NCBI RefSeq assembly: GCF_002102345.1
Contig: NZ_LQPP01000037.1
Coordinates: 62,001-126,000 of the forward strand
Source of the DNA: Mycolicibacterium peregrinum
GTDB lineage: Bacteria; Actinomycetota; Actinomycetes; Mycobacteriales; Mycobacteriaceae
Reading direction: 5' to 3'
DNA: 64,000 bases
Below the pieces are notes generated by a model. That model saw only the letters and a program-made list of their open reading frames with translations. It was not told the origin of the DNA and searched no databases. Within the stretch, counting starts at the first letter, position 1. Every line of letters starts with the position of its first letter. The position numbers were made by a program, and so were the translations under genes. Below, in pieces: positions 7,690 to 16,092 of this stretch.

Positions 7690-8106
7690 ATGCCGAGCAC
7701 AACTACGAACACATCAAACCCGACAAGGACTTGGGTGAGGCGAATAGCCTCCCCTGCAGCGATATTCGCAGCCACCGCGATGTTCGTCATCGTGTCGCCG
7801 ACCGGAATTTCGCAGGCCGAACCGGGGGTCTGGGACATCGAGGATTTCGACTCCTGCACTGACATCCTCAACGACGGTCTCAATGAATCCCTTCAGGAGA
7901 AGATCGACGATACGAAGGGTTGCTGTCGGCACAGTGGCGGGGTCTGGAACGAAGGCCAGCAGAAATGCGAGGCCCCGCCGGCCGAGGCCAGCGGCGCAGG
8001 GCGGATACCACCGGGCCTCGTGCCCCGCGGCGATCTTCAGGTGGCGCCGCCGGCCCCACCACCCGTACTGGTACCGGTCCAACCGAGCCTGGTGCCGACC
8101 GGCTGA
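7690..8106 (+). CDS. Small secreted Cys-containing protein, unknown function
   Basis: A 138-residue protein with a Sec-type signal peptide: a basic n-region (TRTWVRR), a hydrophobic core (IFAATAMFVIVSP), and probable cleavage after ISQA. The mature part has four cysteines (DSCTDI, GCCRHSG, KCEAPP) in about 50 residues, then a Pro-rich tail (APPAPPPVLVPVQPSL). This layout resembles other small exported mycobacterial proteins with disulfides, but I do not recognise the family. It stands alone between two catabolic blocks, with a palindrome upstream and a strong hairpin repeat directly after its stop. ATG 7690 has a GGGGGTG ribosome site. Confidence 0.75.
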   Translation: MPSTTTNTSNPTRTWVRRIASPAAIFAATAMFVIVSPTGISQAEPGVWDIEDFDSCTDILNDGLNESLQEKIDDTKGCCRHSGGVWNEGQQKCEAPPAEASGAGRIPPGLVPRGDLQVAPPAPPPVLVPVQPSLVPTG

Positions 8107-8115
8107 CCGCGCCTC

Positions 8116-8178
8116 CGCCGAAATGGCATTCCAGCAGACGTCCTCTCGCACTTCTCCTGCTGGAATGCCATTTCGGCG
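8116..8178. repeat. Palindromic repeat, family B copy 2 (terminator-like)
   Basis: The 22-nt arms 8116-8137 and 8157-8178 are perfectly complementary around a 19-nt loop. The element sits between the convergent secreted-protein gene and an acyl-CoA dehydrogenase. The same arm sequence and the loop motif GTGCGAG (here on the minus strand) recur at 2218-2280. It is probably a bidirectional terminator derived from a dispersed repeat. Confidence 0.85.
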
Positions 8179-8193
8179 CTCAAGGTGGGGCCG

Positions 8194-9369
8194 TCAGGAA
8201 GCCTTCGCCTTGGGGGCCGAATAGTTCGGCTTACCCAGGCCGAGCACGTGCTGGGCGATCATATTGCGGAACACCTCCAGCGTCCCGCCGTAGATACCGA
8301 CCAACGGTGCAAAGCGGTACACGTATTCGCTGCGGTCATCGGCTCCCCCGTCGGCCCCGATCGGCAGTGCGGCGACTGATCCGGCGATGTCCATCAGATC
8401 CGGGGCGATGTCCCGCATCGTCTGCGCCAGCGCCACCCGGCCGAAGATGCTTGGTGAGGACAGCGACGCCTCCAGACGAGCCACGCTGCGCCCCAGACGG
8501 TATGCGACGGAACCATCTTCGACGGCACCGGAGCTACCCACGAGCGCGGCCACATTGTCGGCCGCCTCGGCCATGAACCCGGCTTGATGCATCATGATCG
8601 CGACATCGGCCAGGCCGTCGTCGGCGGCCGCGACCGCCCCGTGCTCGGCGTCGAGCGGCTCTCGCACCACCGTCCAGCCGCCGTTGACGTCACCTAGCCG
8701 GTACTTGTCGTCGACCCGCACATCGGAGTAGTAGACGATGTTCGTGCGGTCACCGTCGACCGTGCGAATGCCCTGGATCTCGATACCGTCGGCGTCCAGC
8801 GGCACCAGGAACATGGTGAGGCTCTTGTGTTTCGGCGCGTCCGGATCGGTGTTGGTGATCAGGAAGACGTACTGGCAGTTGTGGGCGCCGGTGGTGAACA
8901 TCTTGGACCCGTTGATCACCCACTGATCGCCGTCCCGGACGGCGCGGGTCTTACACGTGGCGACGTCGGAGCCACCCTCGGGTTCGGTGTAGCCCAGGCA
9001 CAACCGCACGCTGCCGTCGAACACTCCGCGCAGCACGTCGTCGCGGATCTCCGGCGAAGCGAACTTCGCGACGGAGCGGGCCACCATCGACGTGGTCCCC
9101 CACGTCACCCATGGCACCTCGGCGCGGCGCTTCTCCAGCTCCCAGATGCGCCGGCGCACCCGGGAGAAGCCGCCGTCGGCCTCGGTCTTCCACTCCTTCT
9201 CCAGGTAACCGGCCGAGCCGAGTGCCAGGTGCACACCTTCGTCGAAGTTGTCGCCGGTCTCGCGGTCCCGCCGGATGACGTCCTCGGTCACGATGCTCGC
9301 AAGGAACTCGCGCACCTCGGTGCGGAATGCCTCGTCCTCGGCGGACAGTTCGACTGTTGAGAAATCCAT
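8194..9369 (-). CDS. Acyl-CoA dehydrogenase (FadE-type), probable large partner
   Basis: A 391-residue acyl-CoA dehydrogenase with the FAD/substrate loop (YTEPEGGSDVATCK) and the C-terminal helix YGGTLEVFRNMIAQ. The usual catalytic-Glu position (YEGT) reads YGGT. Adjacent paired FadE genes encode alpha2-beta2 dehydrogenases in mycobacterial steroid catabolism, and the next gene (9372-10415, 2-nt gap) is the natural partner. It would introduce a double bond into a branched or cyclic acyl-CoA. Confidence 0.9.
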   Translation of the reverse strand: MDFSTVELSAEDEAFRTEVREFLASIVTEDVIRRDRETGDNFDEGVHLALGSAGYLEKEWKTEADGGFSRVRRRIWELEKRRAEVPWVTWGTTSMVARSVAKFASPEIRDDVLRGVFDGSVRLCLGYTEPEGGSDVATCKTRAVRDGDQWVINGSKMFTTGAHNCQYVFLITNTDPDAPKHKSLTMFLVPLDADGIEIQGIRTVDGDRTNIVYYSDVRVDDKYRLGDVNGGWTVVREPLDAEHGAVAAADDGLADVAIMMHQAGFMAEAADNVAALVGSSGAVEDGSVAYRLGRSVARLEASLSSPSIFGRVALAQTMRDIAPDLMDIAGSVAALPIGADGGADDRSEYVYRFAPLVGIYGGTLEVFRNMIAQHVLGLGKPNYSAPKAKAS

Positions 9370-9371
9370 AT

Positions 9372-10415
9372 CTAAACCTTGCTTTCACGAGCCGCGACGA
9401 TCTGAGCGATGTGCACCGCGGTGGCACCCGGGTCACCGCCTGCCAGCGCCCAACCGCGCGCCCGCACCAGGTACGCGGTGGCCGCCGCCTCCGCCGACAC
9501 CCCGAGTCCGCCCTGTACATGCACCGCCATGGTGGCGGCCTTGGCGGCCTCCTCGGCCATGAAGACGAATGCAGAAGGAGCCAACTCCGGCCGCTCGTCC
9601 GGCTCGTTGTCGAGGAACCACGCCGCCCGACGCGCCAGGCCGCGCCCGCTCTGAACCGTGATCGCGATGTTGGCCAACGGATGCGAAATGCCCTGCAGCG
9701 TCCCGATCGGTACCCCGAGGGTGTACCGGGACTTGGCGAACTCGGCGGCGATCGTCATGGTCTCCTCGACCAGACCCACCAGCGCCGCCGCGGTCAGAAG
9801 ACGCCATTCATCCAGCGCCCGTTGATATACCGCCAGGGCATCGGCACCACTGCCCAGCACGACCCGGGTGTCTGCGGCGGCTGGATCCACCCATGCCATC
9901 GGCAACTTACCGATGTTGTCGACCCGGGCAGGCCGCGTGGAGAATTCCAGCTTCACCACATCCTGTCCGTCGCGGACGACGATGTGGTCGGCGATCGATC
10001 CGATCGGGATGAGCCGGGCGCCGCTCGGCGCCACCTGCTGCGGATCGAACCCGACGATCTGGGTGCCCTGCACGATCTCTTCGGACTCGCATGCTCCCAG
10101 CCGGGCCAGCAACCGCGCCGCGACAACATGGTCGATCCACGGCACGGGCGCCAGCGAGCGGCCGAGTTCCTCTGCCACCAAGGTCAGGTCCACCAGGGTC
10201 GCCCCGTCACCGCCGACGGATTCCGGGAGTGCCATCGTGGTGGCGCCCATGGCGCACAACCGTTCCCACAGACTCTTGTCGAAACCCGAAGGCTCGGCGG
10301 CACGCACGGCCTCGATGTCGGAGTGCGTCTTGAAGAACTGCCGGTACGCGGTCTGCAGGTCGACGTGGTCCTCGGTCAGGCTGTAATCCAGCCTGCGCAG
10401 TTCGTAGCGGTCCAT
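9372..10415 (-). CDS. Acyl-CoA dehydrogenase (FadE-type), probable small partner
   Basis: A 347-residue acyl-CoA dehydrogenase homologue, short for the family, with a divergent middle domain and no recognisable GT-E catalytic block. This fits the non-catalytic or FAD-sharing subunit of a heteromeric FadE complex with 8194-9369. ATG 10415 overlaps the stop of the upstream amidohydrolase by one base (TGATG), indicating translational coupling. The open frame extends far upstream only because it reads through that gene out of frame. Confidence 0.87.
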   Translation of the reverse strand: MDRYELRRLDYSLTEDHVDLQTAYRQFFKTHSDIEAVRAAEPSGFDKSLWERLCAMGATTMALPESVGGDGATLVDLTLVAEELGRSLAPVPWIDHVVAARLLARLGACESEEIVQGTQIVGFDPQQVAPSGARLIPIGSIADHIVVRDGQDVVKLEFSTRPARVDNIGKLPMAWVDPAAADTRVVLGSGADALAVYQRALDEWRLLTAAALVGLVEETMTIAAEFAKSRYTLGVPIGTLQGISHPLANIAITVQSGRGLARRAAWFLDNEPDERPELAPSAFVFMAEEAAKAATMAVHVQGGLGVSAEAAATAYLVRARGWALAGGDPGATAVHIAQIVAARESKV

Positions 10416-11263
10416 CAGCTCTCCTGTTGTTTCTCGCCGAAGAAGAACTCCGCGGCATTGTTGTAGAGGTAGTTGTCCAGCACATCGGCAGGCAGGTCGA
10501 GCGCCAGCGCCTCGGGCACGACGCGCTGCATGCGCAACACCGGGAAATCCGAGGCGAAGATGATCTTGTTCTTGCCGCGGGACCGCATGAAGTGCAGCAG
10601 TGACTCCGGCAACCGCTTGGGTGACCAGGCCGACGTCATCAGCCGCAGGTTCTGGTACTTGATCAGCATCCGGATCGCGATGTCCCACCACGGATCTGCG
10701 CCGTGGATCATGCACAGCTTCAACTCCGGGAACCGAACACACACGCGGTCGAGGTGGATGGGGTTCTGCACCTCGCCCGGAATCGGCGGGCCGGGAATGC
10801 CGGTGTTGACGCACAGCGGCAGTTCCATCTCGGCACATTTGGTGTAGAGCGGGTAGTAGACCGCATCGCTCGGCGGATACTGCCCGTCTCCCCAGAAGCT
10901 GGGTCCGACAACGGTATAGGCGAGCGGAAGGTCGGCTGCGACGGCTGCGAGTTCACGCAGCGACGGGATGGGACGCAACAGGTTGACCCCGCCCATCGCC
11001 AGCGCGAAGCGGTCCGGATGCGCCTCCACGAACTTCCGCGCCGTCACCGACGGTTTGGCCAGCGAATCCATCAGGATCGCCTTTTCCACACCGTGGGTGT
11101 CCATCTCGTCGAGCAGCTCCGACAGGTCGATGGGGTCGTACATCGACTGCGGGCCCTTGAAATAATCGTCGCGCACCTTCTTCATGAAGGTGGGCTGGTT
11201 CTCCGTCTCGCCGAAATGCACGTTGGCCAGACAGTCGATCACCCGATTCTCCGTGCGTGTCAT
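10415..11263 (-). CDS. Amidohydrolase-2 family protein
   Basis: A 282-residue TIM-barrel amidohydrolase with the C-terminal Asp motif FASDFPVL and a mid-barrel MIHGADPWW. The N-terminal metal motif is strongly altered (IDCLANVHFG in place of DxHxH), so metal binding may be partial. It is the shortest of the three related amidohydrolases in this block. ATG 11263 overlaps the stop of the upstream ligase (ATGA). The role is a hydrolytic or decarboxylating step of the same operon; substrate unknown. Confidence 0.83.
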   Translation of the reverse strand: MTRTENRVIDCLANVHFGETENQPTFMKKVRDDYFKGPQSMYDPIDLSELLDEMDTHGVEKAILMDSLAKPSVTARKFVEAHPDRFALAMGGVNLLRPIPSLRELAAVAADLPLAYTVVGPSFWGDGQYPPSDAVYYPLYTKCAEMELPLCVNTGIPGPPIPGEVQNPIHLDRVCVRFPELKLCMIHGADPWWDIAIRMLIKYQNLRLMTSAWSPKRLPESLLHFMRSRGKNKIIFASDFPVLRMQRVVPEALALDLPADVLDNYLYNNAAEFFFGEKQQES

Positions 11264-12882
11264 GCCTTGATCTCCGCCTGTTCCGAGGCCAGGCCCTTGG
11301 CCCAGCGATAGTCGGCCTTGCCGTTGCCGAGTCTGCGAATCTCCTCGACGAACAGCACGTCCTTGGGAAGTTTGAACCGGGCCAGCCGGGTGGCGCAGTG
11401 CTCCCGGAGAGCATCGGCATCGACCGCGTCCCGCACAGCCACCAGCGCCACGATCTCCTCGCCCCACCGCTCACTGGGCCGACCCACCGCCAGCGCATCC
11501 ACGACCAGAGAGTGGGCTCGCAGCACTTCCTCGATCTCTTCGACGAACACCTTCTCCCCACCGGTGTTGACCACCAACGAATCCCGGCCCAGCAGGCGCA
11601 GGGTGCCGTCGGCATCGAGTGAGGCGCGGTCACCGGAGACCACCACCCGTTCACCGGCCACCTCGGGGAAGGTCTTACCCGTCGCCGCTTCGTCGTTGAA
11701 GTAGCCGAGTGGGATTCGGCCGTTGCGCGCCACCCAGCCCACTTCGGTGTCGCCAGGATCCAGGAACCGGGAGTAGTCGTCGGCCAGGACCAGACCTCCG
11801 GCCCGCAGCTGGAAGGTTTCGGCGGTCGGGGTTTCGCGCTGGGTGTGGCCGAAGCCCATGTTGCCGGTCTCCGAAGAACCGAATCCGTTGATGATGGTGA
11901 TCTGCGGGATGTGTTCCAGCAGTGCGCGTTGATGTTTCGGGTTGGTTGCCGCCCCACCCGTGCCGATCGCGAACATCGACGACAGGTCATAGGATCGCCG
12001 GCCCAGCTCCTCGACGATCGGCGCGGCGTAGGCGTCGCCCACCATCGTCATCAGCCCGATCTTCTCCCGCTGCGCGGTTTCGAGCACGGTGCGCGGGTCG
12101 AAGCGTGGCTTGGTGTCGTGCAGCACCACGGTCTGGCCGGACAGCAGGCCGGAGAACGCGGTCCACATCCCGGCGGCATGCATCAACGGCGACACCGCGA
12201 ACCACGGCGGGCCGGCATTGACCACCTTGTCGTGGATCTCGCTCACCTGTTGATGGTCGGCACCGTTCATCGACGACACGTAGATGTCGCCCTGGCGCCA
12301 CATCACCCCCTTGGGACGCCCGGTCGTACCGCCCGTACAGACCATGAGCAGATCATCCGGGGAGCCCAGTGGTGCGGCATCGGGATCACCCTGAGCCAGA
12401 GCGTCTTCCAACGTGACCGACCCCGGTAGCTCGGCACCGTCGCCGTCATCGACCGAGATCAGCAGTTCGGCCTGCAGCGCTTCATCCCCCAGTGCAGAAG
12501 CAAACTTGGCCCCCAGCGAGCGGTGGTAGATCACCGCCCGTGGCTTCAGGTATGCCAGCAGGTCGGCCACCTCGCCCGGCGAGTAGTAGTAGTTGACGTT
12601 CACCGGGACCGTGCGCGCCTTGAGGCAGCCGATCACCATCTCGGGATACCGGTCGTTGTGCATGATGAGCGCGACCACGTCCTGGCCGCACTCCCAGCGG
12701 TTCAGGTCCCCACGTTCGCGGTGTGCGCCCAATCCGCGCGAGGCCAGAAAGCCGGCGAGGCGGCTGGTCCGGTCAGCTCCCTGCGCGAAGGTGGTGCGGC
12801 GAGTGCCGCACACCGTCATCTCCCGGTCAGGTACCGCCTCGGCAATCGCGTCGACGACAGCGCCGATCGTCCATTCGGCCAT
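11260..12882 (-). CDS. AMP-forming acyl-CoA ligase (FadD17/FadD19-like)
   Basis: A 540-residue ANL-superfamily ligase that activates a carboxylic acid to its CoA thioester with ATP. The P-loop motif is CTGGTTGRPKGVMWRQGD, which resembles mycobacterial FadD17/FadD19 enzymes acting on steroid side chains; the hinge and C-terminal Lys lie in RRLGNGKADYRW. ATG 12882 (MAEWTIG) is chosen; the longer frame to 13263 is antisense-like sequence within the next gene. It belongs to a long minus-strand operon from about 17.7 to 8.2 kb. Confidence 0.9.
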   Translation of the reverse strand: MAEWTIGAVVDAIAEAVPDREMTVCGTRRTTFAQGADRTSRLAGFLASRGLGAHRERGDLNRWECGQDVVALIMHNDRYPEMVIGCLKARTVPVNVNYYYSPGEVADLLAYLKPRAVIYHRSLGAKFASALGDEALQAELLISVDDGDGAELPGSVTLEDALAQGDPDAAPLGSPDDLLMVCTGGTTGRPKGVMWRQGDIYVSSMNGADHQQVSEIHDKVVNAGPPWFAVSPLMHAAGMWTAFSGLLSGQTVVLHDTKPRFDPRTVLETAQREKIGLMTMVGDAYAAPIVEELGRRSYDLSSMFAIGTGGAATNPKHQRALLEHIPQITIINGFGSSETGNMGFGHTQRETPTAETFQLRAGGLVLADDYSRFLDPGDTEVGWVARNGRIPLGYFNDEAATGKTFPEVAGERVVVSGDRASLDADGTLRLLGRDSLVVNTGGEKVFVEEIEEVLRAHSLVVDALAVGRPSERWGEEIVALVAVRDAVDADALREHCATRLARFKLPKDVLFVEEIRRLGNGKADYRWAKGLASEQAEIKA

Positions 12883-12890
12883 GGCGGCGG

Positions 12891-14138
12891 CTAGACCGAC
12901 ACCAGGCCTGCGACGCCGGGCGCCGTCCGGGTCGGGTCGCCGAGGAGTTCGAGGGCGTTGTCGCGCATGACTTTCCGGGTGTCTTCGAGACTGAACTCCG
13001 GGAACTGCGGGATGTCCGCGGTGAAGGTGGTCGGATCGGCCAGCCCCTCGCCGTGCGGCCAGTCCGAGCCGAACAGGATCTTGTCGACGCCGATGGTGTC
13101 GGCGAGCAGCTTCACGTCGTCCTCGTAGTACGGCGCGATCCAGACGTTGTTGCGCAACTGCTCGACCGGATCCTCCTTGAAGTGGTACGGCGCATTGTTG
13201 GCGGCCTTCTTCAGCCGCTTGATCAGCCGGTAGACGAAGTAGGAGCCGTTCTCGATGCTGCACACCTTGAGCTTGGGATGCCGGGTGAAGACCTGGTGCA
13301 CGATCATCGAGGCCATGGTGTCGTGGATGGCGCGGTCGTCCATGATCACCATGTCGAGCGGATCACGCTTGCCGAATCCCTTGAACACCCCGCTGCCGCC
13401 CCACAACGCCGGGACCGCCATGTAGCCGGAGTCCGACAGGTGGAACACCACGGCGATACCGGCCTCGGCCAACCGGGCCCACACCGGATCATGCAACGGA
13501 TCACCGAGGGAGCGCGGCCTGACCGCACCCGGCACCGGGGCCGGGCGCACACACACCAGCTTGGCACCCCGGCTGATCACGAATTCGACTTCCTCGACCG
13601 CCTTTTCGGGATCGGCGAGCGAGATGATGGGAGCCGACACGAAACGGCCGTCAGGCCGGTCGAATCCCCAGTCCTCGTCCAGCCACAGGTTGAAGGCGTG
13701 CACCGAGGCCATGGTGGCCTCGATGTCGTGCTTGAGTCCCTCCTCCACGCCACAGGCGAAAGTCGGCAGCATGAACACGGTTTCGAGGCGCTGCCGGTCC
13801 AGCACCTTCACCCGGGCGTCGCGATTCTGATACTCGGGGTGCTCGGAGAGCCGGTCGACCTTCATCAGGGAGGCGGGGTCGACGCCCTCGGGGATCTCTC
13901 CCCGGAACAGCAGATCCAGGCAGCCCGGTTCGATGATCGGGTCGAAGGTCGGGTTGGGGATGAAGTGGTTGACGGTTCCGCCCATCACGGCCAGGGTTCG
14001 CTTGCCGTCCTGCACCATCTGGACACCACGGCTGCGGAACTCCTTGGGCAAGTGCCGAGTAAAGGCGTCCACCGGTTCGTAGTAGTGGTTGTCGACATCG
14101 ACGGCCAGGTAGGGCAGACGCTCTGGGGTGTCGGTCAT
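12891..14138 (-). CDS. Amidohydrolase-2 family metal-dependent hydrolase
   Basis: A 415-residue protein resembling 6290-7534 along its length. The metal motif DVDNHYYEP has Asn for the first His of HxH, while the C-terminal FGSDWPHGEG and VCSIENGSYF regions are conserved. It lies 8 nt before the ligase gene and 4 nt after the crotonase gene, so it is co-transcribed. It probably acts on a CoA-linked or free ring intermediate; decarboxylation or ring hydrolysis are both possible. Confidence 0.85.
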   Translation of the reverse strand: MTDTPERLPYLAVDVDNHYYEPVDAFTRHLPKEFRSRGVQMVQDGKRTLAVMGGTVNHFIPNPTFDPIIEPGCLDLLFRGEIPEGVDPASLMKVDRLSEHPEYQNRDARVKVLDRQRLETVFMLPTFACGVEEGLKHDIEATMASVHAFNLWLDEDWGFDRPDGRFVSAPIISLADPEKAVEEVEFVISRGAKLVCVRPAPVPGAVRPRSLGDPLHDPVWARLAEAGIAVVFHLSDSGYMAVPALWGGSGVFKGFGKRDPLDMVIMDDRAIHDTMASMIVHQVFTRHPKLKVCSIENGSYFVYRLIKRLKKAANNAPYHFKEDPVEQLRNNVWIAPYYEDDVKLLADTIGVDKILFGSDWPHGEGLADPTTFTADIPQFPEFSLEDTRKVMRDNALELLGDPTRTAPGVAGLVSV

Positions 14139-14142
14139 GTCA

Positions 14143-14964
14143 TCAACCTTCTTTCAGCGGCGGGAAGTTCGGGGGTCGTTTCTCGAAGAACGCGGTGATG
14201 CCCTCGATGAGATCGGGCCGCACCATGGATTCGTGCATCAGGGTCTCGGCGCGGGCACTGACATCGCGCACGTCATCGTGGGCGTCGCCGTAGAGCTGAC
14301 GTTTGATGACAGCCATCGAGGCCGGTGAACAATTGCGAGCCAGATCGTCGGCGTACTCCAGCGCCCGGCTCAGCAGATCTTCCCGCGCCACAACCTCTTT
14401 CACCAAACCGAGCGCGACGGCTTCCTCGGCGAAGAAGGTCCGTCCGCTCAGCAGCAGGTCCGCCGACGCGCCCCAGCCGGCCAGTCTTGGCAGGATCCAG
14501 GTGATGCCGTACTCGCCGATCAGCCCGCGACGGGGAAAGGCGGTGGCGAATTTCGCTCCGGCCGCGGCGAACCGGACATCGCACATCAACGCGTGCGTGA
14601 GCCCGATGCCGACGCACGCGCCGTTGATGGCGGCGATGACGGGCTTGCGCAGCTCGGTCAGGAAATGGGGGTGACGTTCGCCGACGATCTTGCTGACATC
14701 GGTGTCTTCGTTGATGCTGGCGCCCAGGTCCTGCATGGCGCCCATGTAGGCGCCCGCGCAGAATCCGCGGCCGCTCCCGGTCAGCACGATCACCCGGACC
14801 GCCGGATCGGCTTCGGCGCGATCGAAACTCGCGTAGACGCCGGCCGAGATGTCCGCGCCCCAGGAGTTCAGCCGATCGGGGCGGTTGAGGGTGATGACGG
14901 CGACGCCGCCATCGGTCACCTCGTAGAGAACAGCCTCGGTTCCGACACTGTCAGCGACCGTCAT
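14143..14964 (-). CDS. Enoyl-CoA hydratase/isomerase (crotonase family)
   Basis: A 273-residue crotonase-fold enzyme. The oxyanion-hole residues sit in GFCAGAYMG and INGACVGIGLTHAL; the middle segment has EYGITWILPRLAG. ATG 14964 is preceded by GGGGAGG, which decides it over the upstream GTG at 14988. It is the first gene after a short promoter region with a degenerate operator at 15010-15026. It would hydrate or isomerise the enoyl-CoA made by the FadE pair downstream. Confidence 0.88.
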   Translation of the reverse strand: MTVADSVGTEAVLYEVTDGGVAVITLNRPDRLNSWGADISAGVYASFDRAEADPAVRVIVLTGSGRGFCAGAYMGAMQDLGASINEDTDVSKIVGERHPHFLTELRKPVIAAINGACVGIGLTHALMCDVRFAAAGAKFATAFPRRGLIGEYGITWILPRLAGWGASADLLLSGRTFFAEEAVALGLVKEVVAREDLLSRALEYADDLARNCSPASMAVIKRQLYGDAHDDVRDVSARAETLMHESMVRPDLIEGITAFFEKRPPNFPPLKEG

Positions 14965-15009
14965 CCGCCGATACCTCCCCGATCCCACACCAGCCGTTCA
15001 GACATACAT

Positions 15010-15026
15010 ACTGTATACCTATCGGT
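15010..15026. promoter_or_regulatory. Degenerate ACTGTAA-N3-TTACAGT-like site
   Basis: ACTGTAT-ACC-TATCGGT matches 10 of the 14 half-site bases of the perfect palindromes at 2189 and 4520, with the same spacing. It lies 46-62 nt upstream of the crotonase start at 14964. It could be a weak operator of the same regulon. Confidence 0.45.
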
Positions 15027-15076
15027 AGTGTATTCCGCAAGCCCGGCGCTGGTACCGCGACCTGCACAAAGGCGGT

Positions 15077-16084
15077 TCAGGAATCGATCAAACCGAGCTT
15101 GCGATAAGCGGTTTCGATCTGGGTCTTGGCCGCATCCGGCAACAGTGCCTGGGGCGGGCGGGAATGCGGGTACTGCCCGATAGGCAACCCCAGCACCGAG
15201 GCTGCGTGTTTGAACGCGCCGGCCCAGTGGGTGAAATAGTCGGCTCGACCCGGATAACAGGTGAACCAGGAACCCATGTCCACGCCGAACTGGTCCAATC
15301 CGGACTCCCGGCCGAAGTCCATCGCCTCGATGAGCCGGTCGGCGTACACCAGGTCCCAGTAATCGGTGAAGATGCGGCGTTGCGGGGTCTCGTAGAGGTA
15401 TCCGGCAGTACCCAACTGGGCGGGGCAGACGATGCCCTCACGCAGCCAGCCGGCCCGGTACACCGTGGTGTCGCACTCCCAGACCGCCAGGTACGGCGCC
15501 AGCTCGTGTAACCGACGGCTCGCCGCCGGCCGGAAGGCACCCTCCTTGGTGGCACACACCGCCGGGATCGCCTCGGCGATCCGGGCGCTCTCGTCCGGTG
15601 CCAGGACATAGCCCGAGGACGGGGAATTGAACATGCCCAGAGCAATATCCGTGCGTTCGGCGATGTAGGAGAAAAAGCGAAGGACGCCCTCCCCCGCGTG
15701 CGCCTCCATCATGGGGGTCTGGATGTAGACGATGTCGGCACCCGCATCTTGGGCGTGCAGCGTGAGCTCCAGACAGTCCTTGGCCGAGGTCGCCGCGGTG
15801 CAGGCCTGCACGACCACGCCCGGGTTGACGCGGCGCCCCTCGTCGATCGCCACCTCGAGCAGTTGCTTGCGCTCGGCGAGTGTCAGCGCCCAGAACTCGG
15901 CCAAACCACTGGTACACCAGAGCATCTGATGACCGAGATCGCCGACGCAGTAGCGCACCAGGTGCCGGTAGGCGTCCCAGTCGATGTCGTCGCCATCGGT
16001 TCCGCAGAACGGGGTGTAGAGCGAGTCGCCGATCCCCCGCAAGGCTGAGCGAGCCCAGTCCCGCGCTTCGGCTGCTGTTGCCAT
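15077..16084 (-). CDS. Dihydrodipicolinate-synthase-family lyase/aldolase (DapA-like)
   Basis: A 335-residue class I aldolase of the DapA/NAL family, a (beta/alpha)8 barrel that forms a Schiff base through a lysine. The catalytic Lys180 lies in CATKEG. The conserved active-site Tyr of the YNxP motif is replaced by Phe152 (MFNSPSSG). That Tyr relays protons in DapA, so chemistry probably differs from lysine biosynthesis. Its place in a CoA/amidohydrolase operon suggests a retro-aldol or hydratase-aldolase step on a degradation intermediate, as for related aromatic hydratase-aldolases. Confidence 0.83.
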   Translation of the reverse strand: MATAAEARDWARSALRGIGDSLYTPFCGTDGDDIDWDAYRHLVRYCVGDLGHQMLWCTSGLAEFWALTLAERKQLLEVAIDEGRRVNPGVVVQACTAATSAKDCLELTLHAQDAGADIVYIQTPMMEAHAGEGVLRFFSYIAERTDIALGMFNSPSSGYVLAPDESARIAEAIPAVCATKEGAFRPAASRRLHELAPYLAVWECDTTVYRAGWLREGIVCPAQLGTAGYLYETPQRRIFTDYWDLVYADRLIEAMDFGRESGLDQFGVDMGSWFTCYPGRADYFTHWAGAFKHAASVLGLPIGQYPHSRPPQALLPDAAKTQIETAYRKLGLIDS

Positions 16085-16092
16085 ACCGCCCC

